NCBI RefSeq assembly: GCF_002094885.1
Contig: NZ_MSIT01000006.1
Location: 124,001-188,000, forward strand
Reading direction: 5' to 3'
DNA from: Salibaculum halophilum
Lineage (GTDB): Bacteria > Pseudomonadota > Alphaproteobacteria > Rhodobacterales > Rhodobacteraceae
DNA: 64,000 nucleotides
Numbering within the stretch: position 1 is the first letter of the stretch; every line of letters starts with the position of its first letter. Below are positions 22,573 through 33,328 of this stretch, piece after piece. The notes under the pieces are model-generated. The model ran no database searches. It worked only from the letters and a program-made list of their open reading frames with translations, and was not told the origin of the DNA. The translations under genes were made by a program, and so were the position numbers.

Positions 22573-24285
22573 ATGCAAAGCAACCTCGCCCCGATCCCCG
22601 AACTCTACGTCTCCTACGACAGCGCCCAGAAGATGAAGGCCGACGCCGCCGAACTGACCAGCTGGGACCTGAGCCCGCGCCAGATCTGCGATCTGGAGCT
22701 CCTCATGAACGGCGGGTTCAACCCGCTCAAGGGCTTCCTGTCGCAGGCGGACTACGACAGCGTCGTCGAGACCATGCGCCTGACCGACGGCGCGCTCTGG
22801 CCGATGCCGATCACTCTGGACGTGAGCGCAGCCTTCGCCGACAGCATCGAGATCGGCCAGGACATCGCCCTGCGCGACCAGGAAGGCGTGATCCTGGGCA
22901 CCATGACGGTGACCGACCGCTGGACCCCCGACAAGGCGCGCGAGGCCGAGATGGTCTTCGGTGCCGACGACAGCGCGCATCCGGCCGTGAATTACCTGCA
23001 CAACACCGCCGGCACGGTCTACCTGGGCGGCCCCGTCACCGGCATCCAGCAGCCAGTGCACTACGATTTTCGCGGCCGCCGCGACACCCCCAACGAGTTG
23101 CGCGCGCTTTTCCGCAAGCTGGGCTGGCGCCGCGTCGTCGCCTTTCAGACGCGCAATCCGCTGCACCGCGCGCACCAGGAACTGACCTTCCGCGCCGCGA
23201 AAGAGGCGCAGGCCAACCTGCTGATCCACCCGGTTGTGGGCCTGACCAAGCCCGGCGACGTGGACCATTTCACCCGCGTGCGCTGCTACGAGGCGGTGCT
23301 GGACAAGTATCCGCAATCGACGACCACCATGAGCCTTCTCAACCTGGCCATGCGCATGGCCGGCCCGCGCGAGGCGCTCTGGCACGGGATCATCCGCCGC
23401 AACCACGGCTGCACCCACATGATCGTCGGTCGCGACCATGCCGGGCCGGGCAAGAACAGCCAAGGCGAGGATTTCTACGGCCCCTACGACGCGCAGGAGA
23501 TGGTCCGCGCGCATCAGGACGAGATCGGCATCGAGATGGTGGACTTCAAGCACATGGTCTACGTCCAGGAGCGCGCCCAGTACGAGCCCGCCGACGAGAT
23601 CGCCGACAAGGATGACGTGACCATTCTCAACATCTCGGGCACCGAGTTGCGCCGGCGTCTGGCCGAGGGGCTGGAGATTCCCGACTGGTTCTCCTTTCCC
23701 GAGGTCGTGCAGGAGCTGCGCCGCACCCGGCCGCCGCGGTCAAAACAGGGCTTTACCGTCTTCTTCACCGGCCTGTCCGGGTCGGGCAAATCGACCATCG
23801 CCAACGCGCTCATGGTCAAGCTGATGGAGATGGGCGGGCGCCCGGTGACGCTGCTCGACGGGGACATCGTGCGCAAGAACCTGTCCTCGGAACTGGGGTT
23901 CTCAAAGGAACACCGCGACCTGAACATCCGGCGCATCGGCTATGTCGCCAGCGAGATCACCAAGAACGGCGGTATCGCCATCTGCGCGCCCATCGCCCCC
24001 TACGCGGCCACGCGCCGCGCGGTTCGCGAAGAGATCGAGGCCTACGGCGCCTTCCTCGAAATTCACGTCGCCACCAGCCTCGAGGAATGCGAACGCCGCG
24101 ATCGCAAGGGGCTCTACAAGATGGCGCGCGAGGGCAAGATCAAGGAATTCACCGGGATCTCGGACCCCTACGACGAACCCGAAAACCCCGAACTGCGCGT
24201 CGAGACCGAGAATGTCGAGGTCGACAACTGCGCGCACCAGGTGGTTCTGAAGCTCGAAAGCCTCGGGCTGATTGCCGGCAACTGA
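22573..24285 (+). CDS. Bifunctional sulfate adenylyltransferase/adenylylsulfate kinase
   Basis: 570 residues counted from the ATG at 22573, the usual length of fused Sat-CysC. The sulfurylase part has QTRNPLHRAH near residue 193 and GRDHAGPG near residue 286; the kinase part has the P-loop GLSGSGKST near residue 400 and the LDGDIVRKNLSSELGFS segment. It activates sulfate to APS and then PAPS, for cysteine synthesis or sulfation. AGGA lies eight bases before this ATG, so independent initiation is possible, but the frame is open upstream through a winged-helix domain to 22231 or 22207. A strong terminator follows. Confidence 0.95.
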   Translation: MQSNLAPIPELYVSYDSAQKMKADAAELTSWDLSPRQICDLELLMNGGFNPLKGFLSQADYDSVVETMRLTDGALWPMPITLDVSAAFADSIEIGQDIALRDQEGVILGTMTVTDRWTPDKAREAEMVFGADDSAHPAVNYLHNTAGTVYLGGPVTGIQQPVHYDFRGRRDTPNELRALFRKLGWRRVVAFQTRNPLHRAHQELTFRAAKEAQANLLIHPVVGLTKPGDVDHFTRVRCYEAVLDKYPQSTTTMSLLNLAMRMAGPREALWHGIIRRNHGCTHMIVGRDHAGPGKNSQGEDFYGPYDAQEMVRAHQDEIGIEMVDFKHMVYVQERAQYEPADEIADKDDVTILNISGTELRRRLAEGLEIPDWFSFPEVVQELRRTRPPRSKQGFTVFFTGLSGSGKSTIANALMVKLMEMGGRPVTLLDGDIVRKNLSSELGFSKEHRDLNIRRIGYVASEITKNGGIAICAPIAPYAATRRAVREEIEAYGAFLEIHVATSLEECERRDRKGLYKMAREGKIKEFTGISDPYDEPENPELRVETENVEVDNCAHQVVLKLESLGLIAGN

Positions 24286-24309
24286 GCCGGGTCCGGACCC
24301 GCCGGAATG

Positions 24310-24340
24310 GCCCCCGCGGCACGGCCGGCGGGGGCTTTTT
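24310..24340 (+). terminator. Rho-independent terminator after sat/cysC
   Basis: GCCCCCGC pairs with GCGGGGGC across a ten-base GC-rich loop and is followed by TTTTT. It lies 25 bases after the sat/cysC stop. Confidence 0.88.
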
Positions 24341-24376
24341 CGCGTGTTGCGCCACTCACTCGCACGCCAAGGCGGC

Positions 24377-25417
24377 CTAGATTATCTCGTCCTCGTCGAA
24401 CAGCGGCGAGGCTTCCAGCTGGCTGGACAATTCCTCGACGGTGTCGGCAGCGCGTTCATGCGGGGCCTCGGCGATGTGGAACAGTGCGTCGCCCTCGTTG
24501 ACCACCGGCAGCACGGCGCGGCCGACGATAATCCCGGCCCCGGGCGCGGGAACCTCGGTCTCGACCTCGCCGAAAGGGTCGGCGACGGCGGCGATCACCT
24601 CGCCCTCTTCGACCACGTCGCCATCGGCGCGAAAGCTGCGCAGCAATCCGCCCGCCGGCGCCCGCACCCAGCTGCTGGAGTAGGAAAACAACGGCTTGCG
24701 GCGGGCCTTGGCGATGCCTTTCGCGGGCAGCATGTCCATGGCGCGCAGCACGCGCAGGATGCCCGCCACCCCGGCGCGGGTGGCCATCTCGTCAAAGCGC
24801 AGCCCCTCGCCCGCCTCGTAGAGCAGCACGTCGATCCCGGCGCGCTTGGCCTCGGCCCGCAGCGAGCCGTCGCGCAGCGAGGACGTCAGCACCACCGGCG
24901 CGCCGAAGGCCTCGGCCATGGCGACCATGCGCTCGTTGCCGCGGTTGATGCGCACTTGCGGCAGGTTGGTGCGGTGCACCGCCGCCGAGTGCAGGTCGAT
25001 CCCGAGGTCGCAGCGCTTGACCACGGTATCAAGAAAGATCCCCGCCAGCCGCGAGGCCAGCGAGCCGCTGGCATGGCCGGGAAAGCTGCGGTTCAGGTCG
25101 CGCCGGTCCGGCAGGTAGCGCGACCGGTTCTGAAAGCCGAAGGAATTGACGATGGGCACCACCATCAGCGTGCCGCGCAGCCGCGAAAGCAGCGGCGATT
25201 GCAGCAGCCGGCGGCAGATTTCCACGCCCATGACCTCGTCGCCATGGACGGCGGCACTGACAAAGACGGTCGGCCCCTTGCGGCGGCCGTGGATGGCATG
25301 GACCGAAAGGTTGACCGGCGTGTGATCCGACAGCAGGCTAACCGGAAGTTCCACCGTCGCCCGTGTCCCCGGGGCAATGACATGCCCGTTCAGCCGAAAT
25401 CCCTTGCGTCGCGCCAT
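24377..25417 (-). CDS. Succinylglutamate desuccinylase/aspartoacylase family protein
   Basis: 346 residues, M14-like zinc carboxypeptidase fold. The zinc-binding VHGDEVMG (His and Glu) near residue 58 and the later ligand His in LGIDLHSAAV near residue 142 are present; PDRRDLNRSFPG is the substrate-arginine region. The last 90 residues look like a biotinyl-lipoyl-type barrel (DGDVVEEGEVIAAV). Such proteins deacylate N-acyl amino acids; related ones include the ectoine-catabolic DoeB, but no ectoine genes are nearby and the substrate is unknown. Confidence 0.9.
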   Translation of the reverse strand: MARRKGFRLNGHVIAPGTRATVELPVSLLSDHTPVNLSVHAIHGRRKGPTVFVSAAVHGDEVMGVEICRRLLQSPLLSRLRGTLMVVPIVNSFGFQNRSRYLPDRRDLNRSFPGHASGSLASRLAGIFLDTVVKRCDLGIDLHSAAVHRTNLPQVRINRGNERMVAMAEAFGAPVVLTSSLRDGSLRAEAKRAGIDVLLYEAGEGLRFDEMATRAGVAGILRVLRAMDMLPAKGIAKARRKPLFSYSSSWVRAPAGGLLRSFRADGDVVEEGEVIAAVADPFGEVETEVPAPGAGIIVGRAVLPVVNEGDALFHIAEAPHERAADTVEELSSQLEASPLFDEDEII

Positions 25418-25512
25418 GCCGACCCTTTCCTGGTTGGTTGGACCAGAAAAGGCAAAACACCCGGCAAGGCAACCCCTTGTGCCCCGCGCACCGGGCCGGG
25501 ACGCAGGCCGCT

Positions 25513-26169
25513 GTGCTGACCGCGGCGCTCACCTCCGTGCCGCCGCGCCTTGCCGGGCTGGGGGCGACGCTGGACAGCCTTCTGGCCCAACCAGAGGTCG
25601 GGCGCGTGGTCCTGACCCTGCCGCGCCGCTACACGCGCTTTGCCGGGCCGGTGACACCCCCGCCCCTGCCCGACGGGGTGACGCTGCACTGGACCTATGC
25701 CGACATCGGCCCTGCGACCAAGGTGCTGCCGCTGGCCGCGCGGCTGGCCCCGCATGACCCGATCCTGATCTGCGACGACGACTGGGCCTACGCGCCCGGT
25801 TGGGCGACCGGGTTCGCGGCAGCCCATGCCGCGGATCCGGCCGCCGCGCTGGCCGCGCAGCCCTTCGCCGCGCGCCGCATCGGCCGCCCCCGTGGCGTGA
25901 TCGCGCAGGGTTTTGCCGGGGTTCTGGTGACACCGGCGATGCTGGGCCACCTAACGCCGCCGCCCGCGCGGTTCCGGCCAGTCGACGATGTCTGGCTGTC
26001 GGCGCTGCTGGCCGCCAATGGCGTGGAAATCCGCGCCCTGCCCGCCCTGCGCCGCTTCTCGCGGCCAACATCAAACGAGGCCGCGCCACTTCAGGCCTGC
26101 GGCGATCGCGCCGCGCTCAACGCCGCCTGCGCGACCTATTGCGCGGATCGGTTCGGAATCTGGCGCTAG
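25513..26169 (+). CDS. GT-A-like glycosyltransferase family protein
   Basis: 218 residues from a GTG start. LTAALTSVPPRLAGLGATLD and the acidic motif ILICDDDWAYAPGW (candidate metal-binding Asp triad) resemble small GT-A fold glycosyltransferases; RPVDDVWLSALLAANG near residue 162 resembles the acceptor/catalytic-base region. The acceptor is unknown and no polysaccharide genes are next to it. The frame is open back to a TTG at 25438, but the residues there look unlike the family. It is divergent from the aspartoacylase-like gene. Confidence 0.75.
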   Translation: MLTAALTSVPPRLAGLGATLDSLLAQPEVGRVVLTLPRRYTRFAGPVTPPPLPDGVTLHWTYADIGPATKVLPLAARLAPHDPILICDDDWAYAPGWATGFAAAHAADPAAALAAQPFAARRIGRPRGVIAQGFAGVLVTPAMLGHLTPPPARFRPVDDVWLSALLAANGVEIRALPALRRFSRPTSNEAAPLQACGDRAALNAACATYCADRFGIWR

Positions 26170-26181
26170 GACGCGCCGCGC

Positions 26182-26406
26182 TCAGTGCACCGTCACCGGC
26201 GTCATGTCGTGCTGGCGCGCCAGCGCGAAGGCCAGCGCGCGGTCGGCGACAAGCGCCAGTTGCTGACCGTCGCTGTCGTGCACGGCATAGACCCGGTCCA
26301 TTCCGTCGGATTGTTCGCGCACCTCGTCGGGCAGGTCGGCCACGGCCACCGGCTTGACGTACACCAGCCGCTCGCCCGTCGCATCGAAATCGTATTTCGT
26401 GTTCAT
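26182..26406 (-). CDS. DUF1150 family protein
   Basis: 74 residues, soluble and acidic: YVKPVAVADLPDEVREQ and YAVHDSDGQQLALVADRALA mark the DUF1150 family, small alphaproteobacterial proteins of unknown function. It starts three bases after the Hsp20 stop, and the pairing with an Hsp20 gene is recurrent in the group, which suggests a stress-related role by association only. Confidence 0.9.
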   Translation of the reverse strand: MNTKYDFDATGERLVYVKPVAVADLPDEVREQSDGMDRVYAVHDSDGQQLALVADRALAFALARQHDMTPVTVH

Positions 26407-26409
26407 GGC

Positions 26410-26823
26410 TCAACTCCTCCGGATGTTGATGGTCTGGACAACGCTTTCGGGCACGGACCGGGTCAGGTCCACGTGCAGCAGGCCGTTTTCCATCACGGCC
26501 TCGCCCACGTCGACCCCGTCGGCCAGCACGAAGGCGCGCTGGAACTGCCGGGCCGCGATCCCGCGGTGCAGAAAAACGCGGCCTTCGCTGTCGTCGGCCT
26601 GTTTGCCGCGGATCACCAGCTGGTTGTTTTCCAGCGTGATCGAGAGGTCATCCTCGCGGAACCCGGCAACGGCCAGAGTGATCCGGTAGGAAGTGTCCGA
26701 GGTCTGTTCGATATTGTAGGGGGGATAGCCGTCGTTGCCGGTTTTCGCGGTGCGTTCCACCAGCCGTTCCAGCTGTTCGAACCCCAGAAGGAACGGATGC
26801 GTTCCCATAGCCAGTTTCGTCAT
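26410..26823 (-). CDS. Hsp20 family small heat-shock protein
   Basis: 137 residues, class A type small heat-shock protein. The alpha-crystallin domain runs about residues 30-125, with YRITLAVAGFREDDLSITLE and the late GLLHVDLTR (the G-x-L motif); the N-terminus MTKLAMGTHPFLLGFEQLER resembles E. coli IbpA. It holds unfolding proteins in ATP-independent fashion. The start ATG at 26823 is preceded by AAGGG. A GC-rich hairpin lies in the leader region and DUF1150 follows in the same transcript. Confidence 0.93.
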   Translation of the reverse strand: MTKLAMGTHPFLLGFEQLERLVERTAKTGNDGYPPYNIEQTSDTSYRITLAVAGFREDDLSITLENNQLVIRGKQADDSEGRVFLHRGIAARQFQRAFVLADGVDVGEAVMENGLLHVDLTRSVPESVVQTINIRRS

Positions 26824-26876
26824 GCGACATGCCCTTTTTTGCAAGCGACCGTCTATTGCGGGCCCCGGGACGGCGA

Positions 26877-26900
26877 CCCCACCCACTGAAGATGGTGGGG
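26877..26900. repeat. Hairpin upstream of hsp20
   Basis: CCCCACC and GGTGGGG pair across ten bases, flanked by a further outer pair of GGGCCC blocks (26860-26865 and 26903-26908) and the 12-base palindrome GTCTTGCAAGAC at 26909-26920. The structure lies 54 bases before the hsp20 start and could be a leader structure or an upstream terminator. Small heat-shock genes in related bacteria often have structured leaders. Confidence 0.4.
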
Positions 26901-27003
26901 CCGGGCCCGTCTTGCAAGACCTGCCCGCGCGGGTTTCACTTTGAAAACGCCGGGCCAGCTCTTATCGTGGTACCACCTTGAACATGACACGGCGGATTCG
27001 CGC

Positions 27004-27222
27004 ATGAACAGCTCTGCCCGCATGGAGGAACGTGAGGTCCTGCGCGTCGAACTGGAGGTTCTGCGCCAGGAGCACCGCGACCTCGACGAGGCCATCCGCG
27101 CCCTGCAAGGCGACGGAAAGGGTGACATGTTCACGATCAAGCGGCTCAAGAAACAGAAGCTCAACCTCAAGGATCGCATCTCCCAGATCGAGGATCGGCT
27201 GTTTCCCGACATCATCGCCTGA
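27004..27222 (+). CDS. YdcH family protein (DUF465)
   Basis: 72 residues, almost entirely coiled coil: REVLRVELEVLRQEHRDLDE, then IKRLKKQKLNLKDRISQIED. This is the DUF465/YdcH family of small helical-hairpin proteins of unknown function, abundant in Alphaproteobacteria. An ATG at 27004 or at 27022 may be the start; neither has a clear ribosome site. It lies 73 bases before purE, possibly in the same transcript. Confidence 0.88.
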   Translation: MNSSARMEEREVLRVELEVLRQEHRDLDEAIRALQGDGKGDMFTIKRLKKQKLNLKDRISQIEDRLFPDIIA

Positions 27223-27295
27223 TCGGCCCCCTGTCGCGTTGCACGCGCCTCAGACATGGCTATAGTGCGGCTTTCCTTGGCAAGGGGGCCGCATC

Positions 27296-27784
27296 ATGAC
27301 CGAGGCGCGCGTCGGCATCATCATGGGCAGCCAGTCGGACTGGCCGACCCTGCGCGCGGCCGCCGACGTGCTGGCCGAGCTGGAGGTGGCTTTTGAAACC
27401 CGGATCGTCTCGGCCCACCGCACGCCCGACCGGCTGTGGGACTACGGCCGGACGGCCGTGGACCGCGGCCTGCAGGTGATCATCGCCGGGGCCGGCGGGG
27501 CCGCGCATCTGCCGGGCATGATGGCCTCCAAGACCCGCGTGCCGGTGATCGGCGTACCGGTGCAGACCAGGGCGCTGTCCGGTGTCGACAGCCTGTATTC
27601 CATCCTGCAGATGCCGCGCGGCTATCCGGTGGCAACCATGGCCATCGGGGCCGCGGGCGCGGCGAATGCCGGCCTCATGGCCGCCGGAATCCTCGCCCTG
27701 CAGGACCCGGCGCTGGCGACGCGGCTGGACGCCTGGCGCGCCGCGCTCTCCGCCTCCATCCCCGACGAGCCACGCGATGACTGA
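27296..27784 (+). CDS. purE: N5-carboxyaminoimidazole ribonucleotide mutase
   Basis: 162 residues, class I PurE. It converts N5-CAIR to CAIR in purine synthesis. The glycine-rich start [11 protein letters not shown], the active-site [12 protein letters not shown] (His) and [15 protein letters not shown] are all present. Its 3' end overlaps purK by eight bases, the usual coupled purEK pair, so both enzymes act on the same intermediate. Confidence 0.98.
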   Translation: MTEARVGIIMGSQSDWPTLRAAADVLAELEVAFETRIVSAHRTPDRLWDYGRTAVDRGLQVIIAGAGGAAHLPGMMASKTRVPVIGVPVQTRALSGVDSLYSILQMPRGYPVATMAIGAAGAANAGLMAAGILALQDPALATRLDAWRAALSASIPDEPRDD

Positions 27785-28853
27785 TCCCCTGCACACCGGC
27801 GCGACCATCGGCATTCTCGGCGGCGGCCAGCTGGGCCGGATGCTGTCGGTTGCCGCGGCCCGGCTCGGCTTCAAGACCTGCATCTTCGAGCCTGCGGGCG
27901 ACTGCCCGGCCAGCCATGTCAGCAACTACCACTTCAAGGCCCCCTCCTACGAGGACGAGACCGCCCTGCTGGCCTTTGCCGACGCCGTGGACGTGATCAC
28001 CTACGAGTTCGAGAACATCCCAACCGCGGCGCTTGACCTGCTTGAGACACACGCCCCCATACGGCCCGGGCGCCGGGTGCTGGCTGTCTCGCAGGACAGG
28101 CTGACCGAGAAGGCATTCCTGAGCGAGCAGGGCCTTGGCACCGCGCCCTTCGCCGCCGTTGACGACGAGGTCGACCTGGCCGAGGCGCTCGCGGAGATCG
28201 GCACGCCGGCCATCCTCAAGACCCGGCGTTTCGGCTATGACGGCAAGGGGCAGGCGCGGATCGAAACCCCCGACGACGCCGAGGCGGCGCTTGAGAGCCT
28301 GGCCGGCGCCCCCGCGATCCTGGAGGGCCGGGTCGATTTCACGCGCGAGGTCTCGGTGATCGCCGCGCGCGGGCTGGACGGGTCTGTCGCCTGTTTCGAC
28401 CCGGGCGAGAACATCCACCGCGATGGCATCCTGCACACGACGACGGTGCCCGCCACGCTGTCCCCAAGCCAGCGCAGCGACGCCGTGCTGGCGGCGGCCA
28501 ATATACTCAACGCGCTGCACTACGTCGGCGTCATGGGGGTGGAGCTTTTCGTCACCCCGCAGGCTCTGCTGGTCAACGAGATCGCACCGCGGGTGCACAA
28601 TTCGGGGCACTGGACGCAGAACGGCTGCCTGATCGACCAGTTCGAACAGCACATCCGCGCCGTCGCGGGCTGGCCATTGGGCGACGGGTCGCGCCACGCC
28701 AACGTCATGATGGAGAACCTCATCGGCGCGGATGTCGCCCGCGTGCACGACCTGGCCGGCACCGGCACGGCGATCCACCTCTACGGCAAGACCGAAGCCA
28801 GGCCGGGCCGCAAGATGGGCCACATCAACCGCATCACCGGCCCCGCGTCCTGA
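27777..28853 (+). CDS. purK: 5-(carboxyamino)imidazole ribonucleotide synthase
   Basis: 358 residues, ATP-grasp enzyme that carboxylates AIR to N5-CAIR with ATP and bicarbonate. N-terminal [34 protein letters not shown], the ATP-grasp lysine loop [12 protein letters not shown], and C-terminal [18 protein letters not shown] are typical. It overlaps the purE end and is followed by a short-loop inverted repeat before a convergent lipase gene. Confidence 0.98.
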   Translation: MTDPLHTGATIGILGGGQLGRMLSVAAARLGFKTCIFEPAGDCPASHVSNYHFKAPSYEDETALLAFADAVDVITYEFENIPTAALDLLETHAPIRPGRRVLAVSQDRLTEKAFLSEQGLGTAPFAAVDDEVDLAEALAEIGTPAILKTRRFGYDGKGQARIETPDDAEAALESLAGAPAILEGRVDFTREVSVIAARGLDGSVACFDPGENIHRDGILHTTTVPATLSPSQRSDAVLAAANILNALHYVGVMGVELFVTPQALLVNEIAPRVHNSGHWTQNGCLIDQFEQHIRAVAGWPLGDGSRHANVMMENLIGADVARVHDLAGTGTAIHLYGKTEARPGRKMGHINRITGPAS

Positions 28854-28863
28854 CCCGGGGCGA

Positions 28864-28889
28864 GGACGGAAATTCCAGAATTTCCGTCC
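28864..28889. terminator. Perfect inverted repeat after purK
   Basis: GGACGGAAATT and AATTTCCGTCC form an 11-base perfect stem with a CCAG loop, 10 bases after the purK stop and 21 bases before the convergent lipase stop. It lacks a T-run but is well placed as a bidirectional terminator. Confidence 0.5.
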
Positions 28890-28910
28890 CGCGCGCGGAT
28901 GACAGGCCGG

Positions 28911-29630
28911 TCAGTCCAGCCCGAAGAGCACATCGCGCAGGGTCAGGTCACGGTCGAACCGCCCGGCTTCCAGAAAGGCCTGAACCTGCGCCATGACCAG
29001 CGGGTTGTTCATCATGAAGGTATGGGTCACGGGCAGGACGATATGGTCGTCCATCCCCTCGATCCGGGTCGAGGCGACGGCGACCTTGCCGTCATCCGGC
29101 CCGTCGATGACATTGGAATAGATCGGGTTCAGCGTCCGGTTTCCGGCGATGATGCCAAGCTCGAAATCCGGCAGCGGCAGCGCCTCGGGCACGCCGTCGG
29201 TGCCCAGTTGCAGGCCGGCCGGGCCGTTGACCCAGCGGAACGGTTCGAAATCGCCGAAGACATCCACCAGTTCCGAGCCGTGGTTGGGCGGGCCGAGCAT
29301 GACCACGCGGCCGAGCTGGTCGGGCCGGGTCTCGGCCAGCCAGGCGCGCACCAGGATGCCGCCCATGGAGTGGGTGACGAAATGCACGGTGCGCGGGCCG
29401 CATTGCGCGACCTGATCGGGCAAAGTTGTCGCCACAAGGTCGCCGATGCTTGCCTCGGTCGAGGGGTAGCCCGCGTTGACGACGCTGTAACCGGCATCCA
29501 CGAGGCTCTCTTCCAGCGCCAGAAAGGAGGTCTCGGTGCGGGCCAGCCCGTGCAGCAGCACGACGCAGTCCGCCGCCCGCGCGGGCAGCGGCGACAGCAC
29601 CAGAGACAGGGTGAGGAAAAACGCGCGCAT
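28911..29630 (-). CDS. Secreted alpha/beta-hydrolase (lipase-like)
   Basis: 239 residues. A Sec signal peptide covers residues 1-19 (cleavage after PARA). The mature part has the oxyanion region [10 protein letters not shown] and the nucleophile elbow [12 protein letters not shown] (Ser in G/H-S-M-G-G), with [12 protein letters not shown] downstream and a late VTHTFMM His region. This matches periplasmic or exported triacylglycerol-lipase-like hydrolases of the PGAP1-type group; the substrate is unknown. The start ATG at 29630 is the one that gives the signal peptide. Confidence 0.85.
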   Translation of the reverse strand: MRAFFLTLSLVLSPLPARAADCVVLLHGLARTETSFLALEESLVDAGYSVVNAGYPSTEASIGDLVATTLPDQVAQCGPRTVHFVTHSMGGILVRAWLAETRPDQLGRVVMLGPPNHGSELVDVFGDFEPFRWVNGPAGLQLGTDGVPEALPLPDFELGIIAGNRTLNPIYSNVIDGPDDGKVAVASTRIEGMDDHIVLPVTHTFMMNNPLVMAQVQAFLEAGRFDRDLTLRDVLFGLD

Positions 29631-29708
29631 GCCGTTGCATATAGGTTTCCCGCGCGGTTCAACAGAGGCGTCTTGCCCTGCCCCGCGGGCGTCGCCAGTC
29701 TGGCGCGC

Positions 29709-30155
29709 ATGACCCGACCCGTTCGCCTTGCTGTCCGCGGCCTGCTGATGCGGGATAACCGGCTGTTGCTGGTCAACGCCTACGCCGGGCGCGGCGACCT
29801 GTGGTGCGCGCCGGGCGGCGGCGTGGACCCGCACCAAAGCCTGCCCGAGAACCTGGCCCGCGAGATATACGAGGAAACCGGCCTGTCGGTCGATGTGGGT
29901 GCGCCCTGCCTGGTCAACGAGTTTCACGACCCCGCCGGCGATTTCCACCAGGTGGACATCTATTTCCGCTGCGCGCTGGTGGCGGGCGACCTGCGCGCGG
30001 ATTGGCCCGACCCGGAGGGCATCGTGAGCCTGCGCCGCTGGGTCACGCGCGACGAGCTGGCCGGGCTGCGCGTCAAACCCGACGCCCTCGCGGCTGTCGC
30101 CTGGAAAGATTCGGATGCGCCGCTCTATGATCCGTTGGAGCCGATCCTGCGCTGA
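29709..30155 (+). CDS. Nudix hydrolase family protein
   Basis: 148 residues. The Nudix box is [20 protein letters not shown] followed by TGL; the core REIYEE is intact, while the first conserved Glu position is Gln, so metal binding may be altered but not lost. Such enzymes cleave nucleoside diphosphates linked to other groups. The substrate cannot be inferred. Its last 31 bases overlap the 3' end of the convergent EamA transporter gene. Confidence 0.88.
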   Translation: MTRPVRLAVRGLLMRDNRLLLVNAYAGRGDLWCAPGGGVDPHQSLPENLAREIYEETGLSVDVGAPCLVNEFHDPAGDFHQVDIYFRCALVAGDLRADWPDPEGIVSLRRWVTRDELAGLRVKPDALAAVAWKDSDAPLYDPLEPILR

Positions 30156-30976
30156 GACCGGCCCAGCACCGACAGGCCGATCCCGCCCAGCACCAGCGCC
30201 GAGGCCATCAGGATCTGCGCCGTGACCGCCTCGCCCAGCAGAGCCGCGCCGCCGAGGATCGCGAGGACCGGCACGCTCAGTTGCGCAACCCCGGCCTGCA
30301 TGGTGCCAAGGCCCGGCAGCACAGCGTACCAGACCGCATAGCCCAGCCCAGAGGCCAGCGCGCCCGACAGCACCGCCAGCCCCAGGCCGCGGGCATCCCA
30401 GCCCGGCCCCAGCAGGATCAGCGGCACCATCGCCAGCGCGGCCAGAAAGAAATTCCCGGCAGTGTCCTGCAGCGGCGCAGTGGCCCCCTTGCCCAGCGCC
30501 GTGTAGGCGGCCCAGCCCAGCCCGGCGGCAATCATCAGCGCCGCACTGGCCGGGTCCACGGCGACCGTCCCGCCGGGCCACAGAAGCCAGACCAACCCGG
30601 CAAGGGCGAGGACCATGCCCGAGACCTGACGCAGCCCGACAGGGTCGGGCCCGCGCAGCGCCAAGGCGAAGAGGCCCAGTTGCACCGTGGCGAAGAGGAT
30701 CAGCGCCCCAAGACCCGCATCCAAGCGCAGGTAGGCCAGCGAGAAGCCGACGAGATAGACCACCAGCGCCAGCGCCCCGCCCGCCCGGCGCGGGGCCAGA
30801 AGCTGCAGGCGCCCGCCGCGCAGCACGACGACAAGGGCAAGCATGGCCGCCCCGGACCAGACCCGCACCAGCGCGAAGGTGAGCGGGTCCGTGGCCCCGC
30901 CGACGCCCGCGCGGTTGAGGATCGAATTGGCGGCAAAGGCGCACATGGCGAAGAGGACGAGGAGGGCCTGTTTCAT
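30125..30976 (-). CDS. EamA/DMT family transporter
   Basis: 283 residues, about ten membrane helices in two EamA repeats (roughly 1-135 and 145-275). The start [20 protein letters not shown] and [19 protein letters not shown] are typical of drug/metabolite exporters. The substrate is unknown. It is convergent with the Nudix gene, overlapping its end by 31 bases, and is followed upstream by the groEL terminator. Confidence 0.9.
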   Translation of the reverse strand: MKQALLVLFAMCAFAANSILNRAGVGGATDPLTFALVRVWSGAAMLALVVVLRGGRLQLLAPRRAGGALALVVYLVGFSLAYLRLDAGLGALILFATVQLGLFALALRGPDPVGLRQVSGMVLALAGLVWLLWPGGTVAVDPASAALMIAAGLGWAAYTALGKGATAPLQDTAGNFFLAALAMVPLILLGPGWDARGLGLAVLSGALASGLGYAVWYAVLPGLGTMQAGVAQLSVPVLAILGGAALLGEAVTAQILMASALVLGGIGLSVLGRSQRRIGSNGS

Positions 30977-31039
30977 GTCGCCACCTTGTCTTCAATGCAC
31001 CGCCGGGGCCAGAGCCGAACCCACAAGGTGATCCGATGT

Positions 31040-31067
31040 GAAAAAGGGCGCCCCGCAGGGCGCCCTT
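31040..31067 (-). terminator. Rho-independent terminator of groESL
   Basis: On the minus strand AAAGGGCGCCC and GGGCGCCCTTT pair around a short TGC/G loop, with further T residues after the stem. It lies 29 bases beyond the groEL stop. Confidence 0.88.
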
Positions 31068-31095
31068 TGACGTGTCCGTTAAACCGGACGGCAAT

Positions 31096-32778
<1,683 letters not shown>

Positions 32779-32797
32779 TCAGGGGACAGGCGGTGCC

Positions 32798-33085
32798 TCA
32801 GGCCATGACGCCGAGGATGTCGCCTTCCTTCATGATGAGCAGCTCTTCACCGTCGACGGTGATCTCGGTGCCGGACCACTTGCCGAAGAGGACCTTGTCA
32901 CCCTCGGACACGTCCAGTTTTATGCGGTCTCCGTCATCATCGCGGGCCCCTGCGCCAACGGCCACGACCTCGCCCTCCTGGGGCTTTTCCTTGGCGCTGT
33001 CGGGGATGATCAGGCCCCCGGCGGTCTTGTCGTCGCTTTCCACGCGGCGCACCAGCACCCGGTCATGAAGCGGTTTGAAAGCCAT
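32798..33085 (-). CDS. groS: Co-chaperonin GroES
   Basis: 95 residues, the heptameric lid of GroEL. It has the classical [14 protein letters not shown] start, the mobile loop around [19 protein letters not shown], and the [12 protein letters not shown] and [14 protein letters not shown] end. It is the first gene of groESL, with the CIRCE inverted repeat about 50 bases upstream of its ATG. Confidence 0.99.
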   Translation of the reverse strand: MAFKPLHDRVLVRRVESDDKTAGGLIIPDSAKEKPQEGEVVAVGAGARDDDGDRIKLDVSEGDKVLFGKWSGTEITVDGEELLIMKEGDILGVMA

Positions 33086-33134
33086 GTTTGTAGCTCCTCA
33101 GCTAGACTTGTTCTTGTTCGGTCCCATCGGGATG

Positions 33135-33161
33135 TTAGCACTCTTCCACGGTGAGTGCCAG
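33135..33161 (-). promoter_or_regulatory. CIRCE operator of groESL
   Basis: TTAGCACTC, nine bases, then GAGTGCCAG. This is the CIRCE element (consensus TTAGCACTC-N9-GAGTGCTAA) bound by the heat-shock repressor HrcA. One arm is perfect and the other differs at two of nine positions. It lies 50-76 bases upstream of the groES start, the normal place. Confidence 0.93.
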
Positions 33162-33328
33162 CGGGTGGGATTTAGGCAAGTGCCGGGCGGGTGTCAACGG
33201 CGCGCCGCGACAAAATCGCCCGTGGGCGAACCTGGGACCGGGACACGGTACCGAATCCGTGTTTTCCTAATTGAAACGAGGCGGTAGCATCACGCCGACG
33301 CCGTGTCACACCCCGCTTCGGAGACCCC

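Noticed and set aside
24377..25417. Ectoine-degradation DoeB
   Set aside because: Same broad family, but no doeA, eut or ectoine transporter genes are adjacent, so the specific name is not supported.
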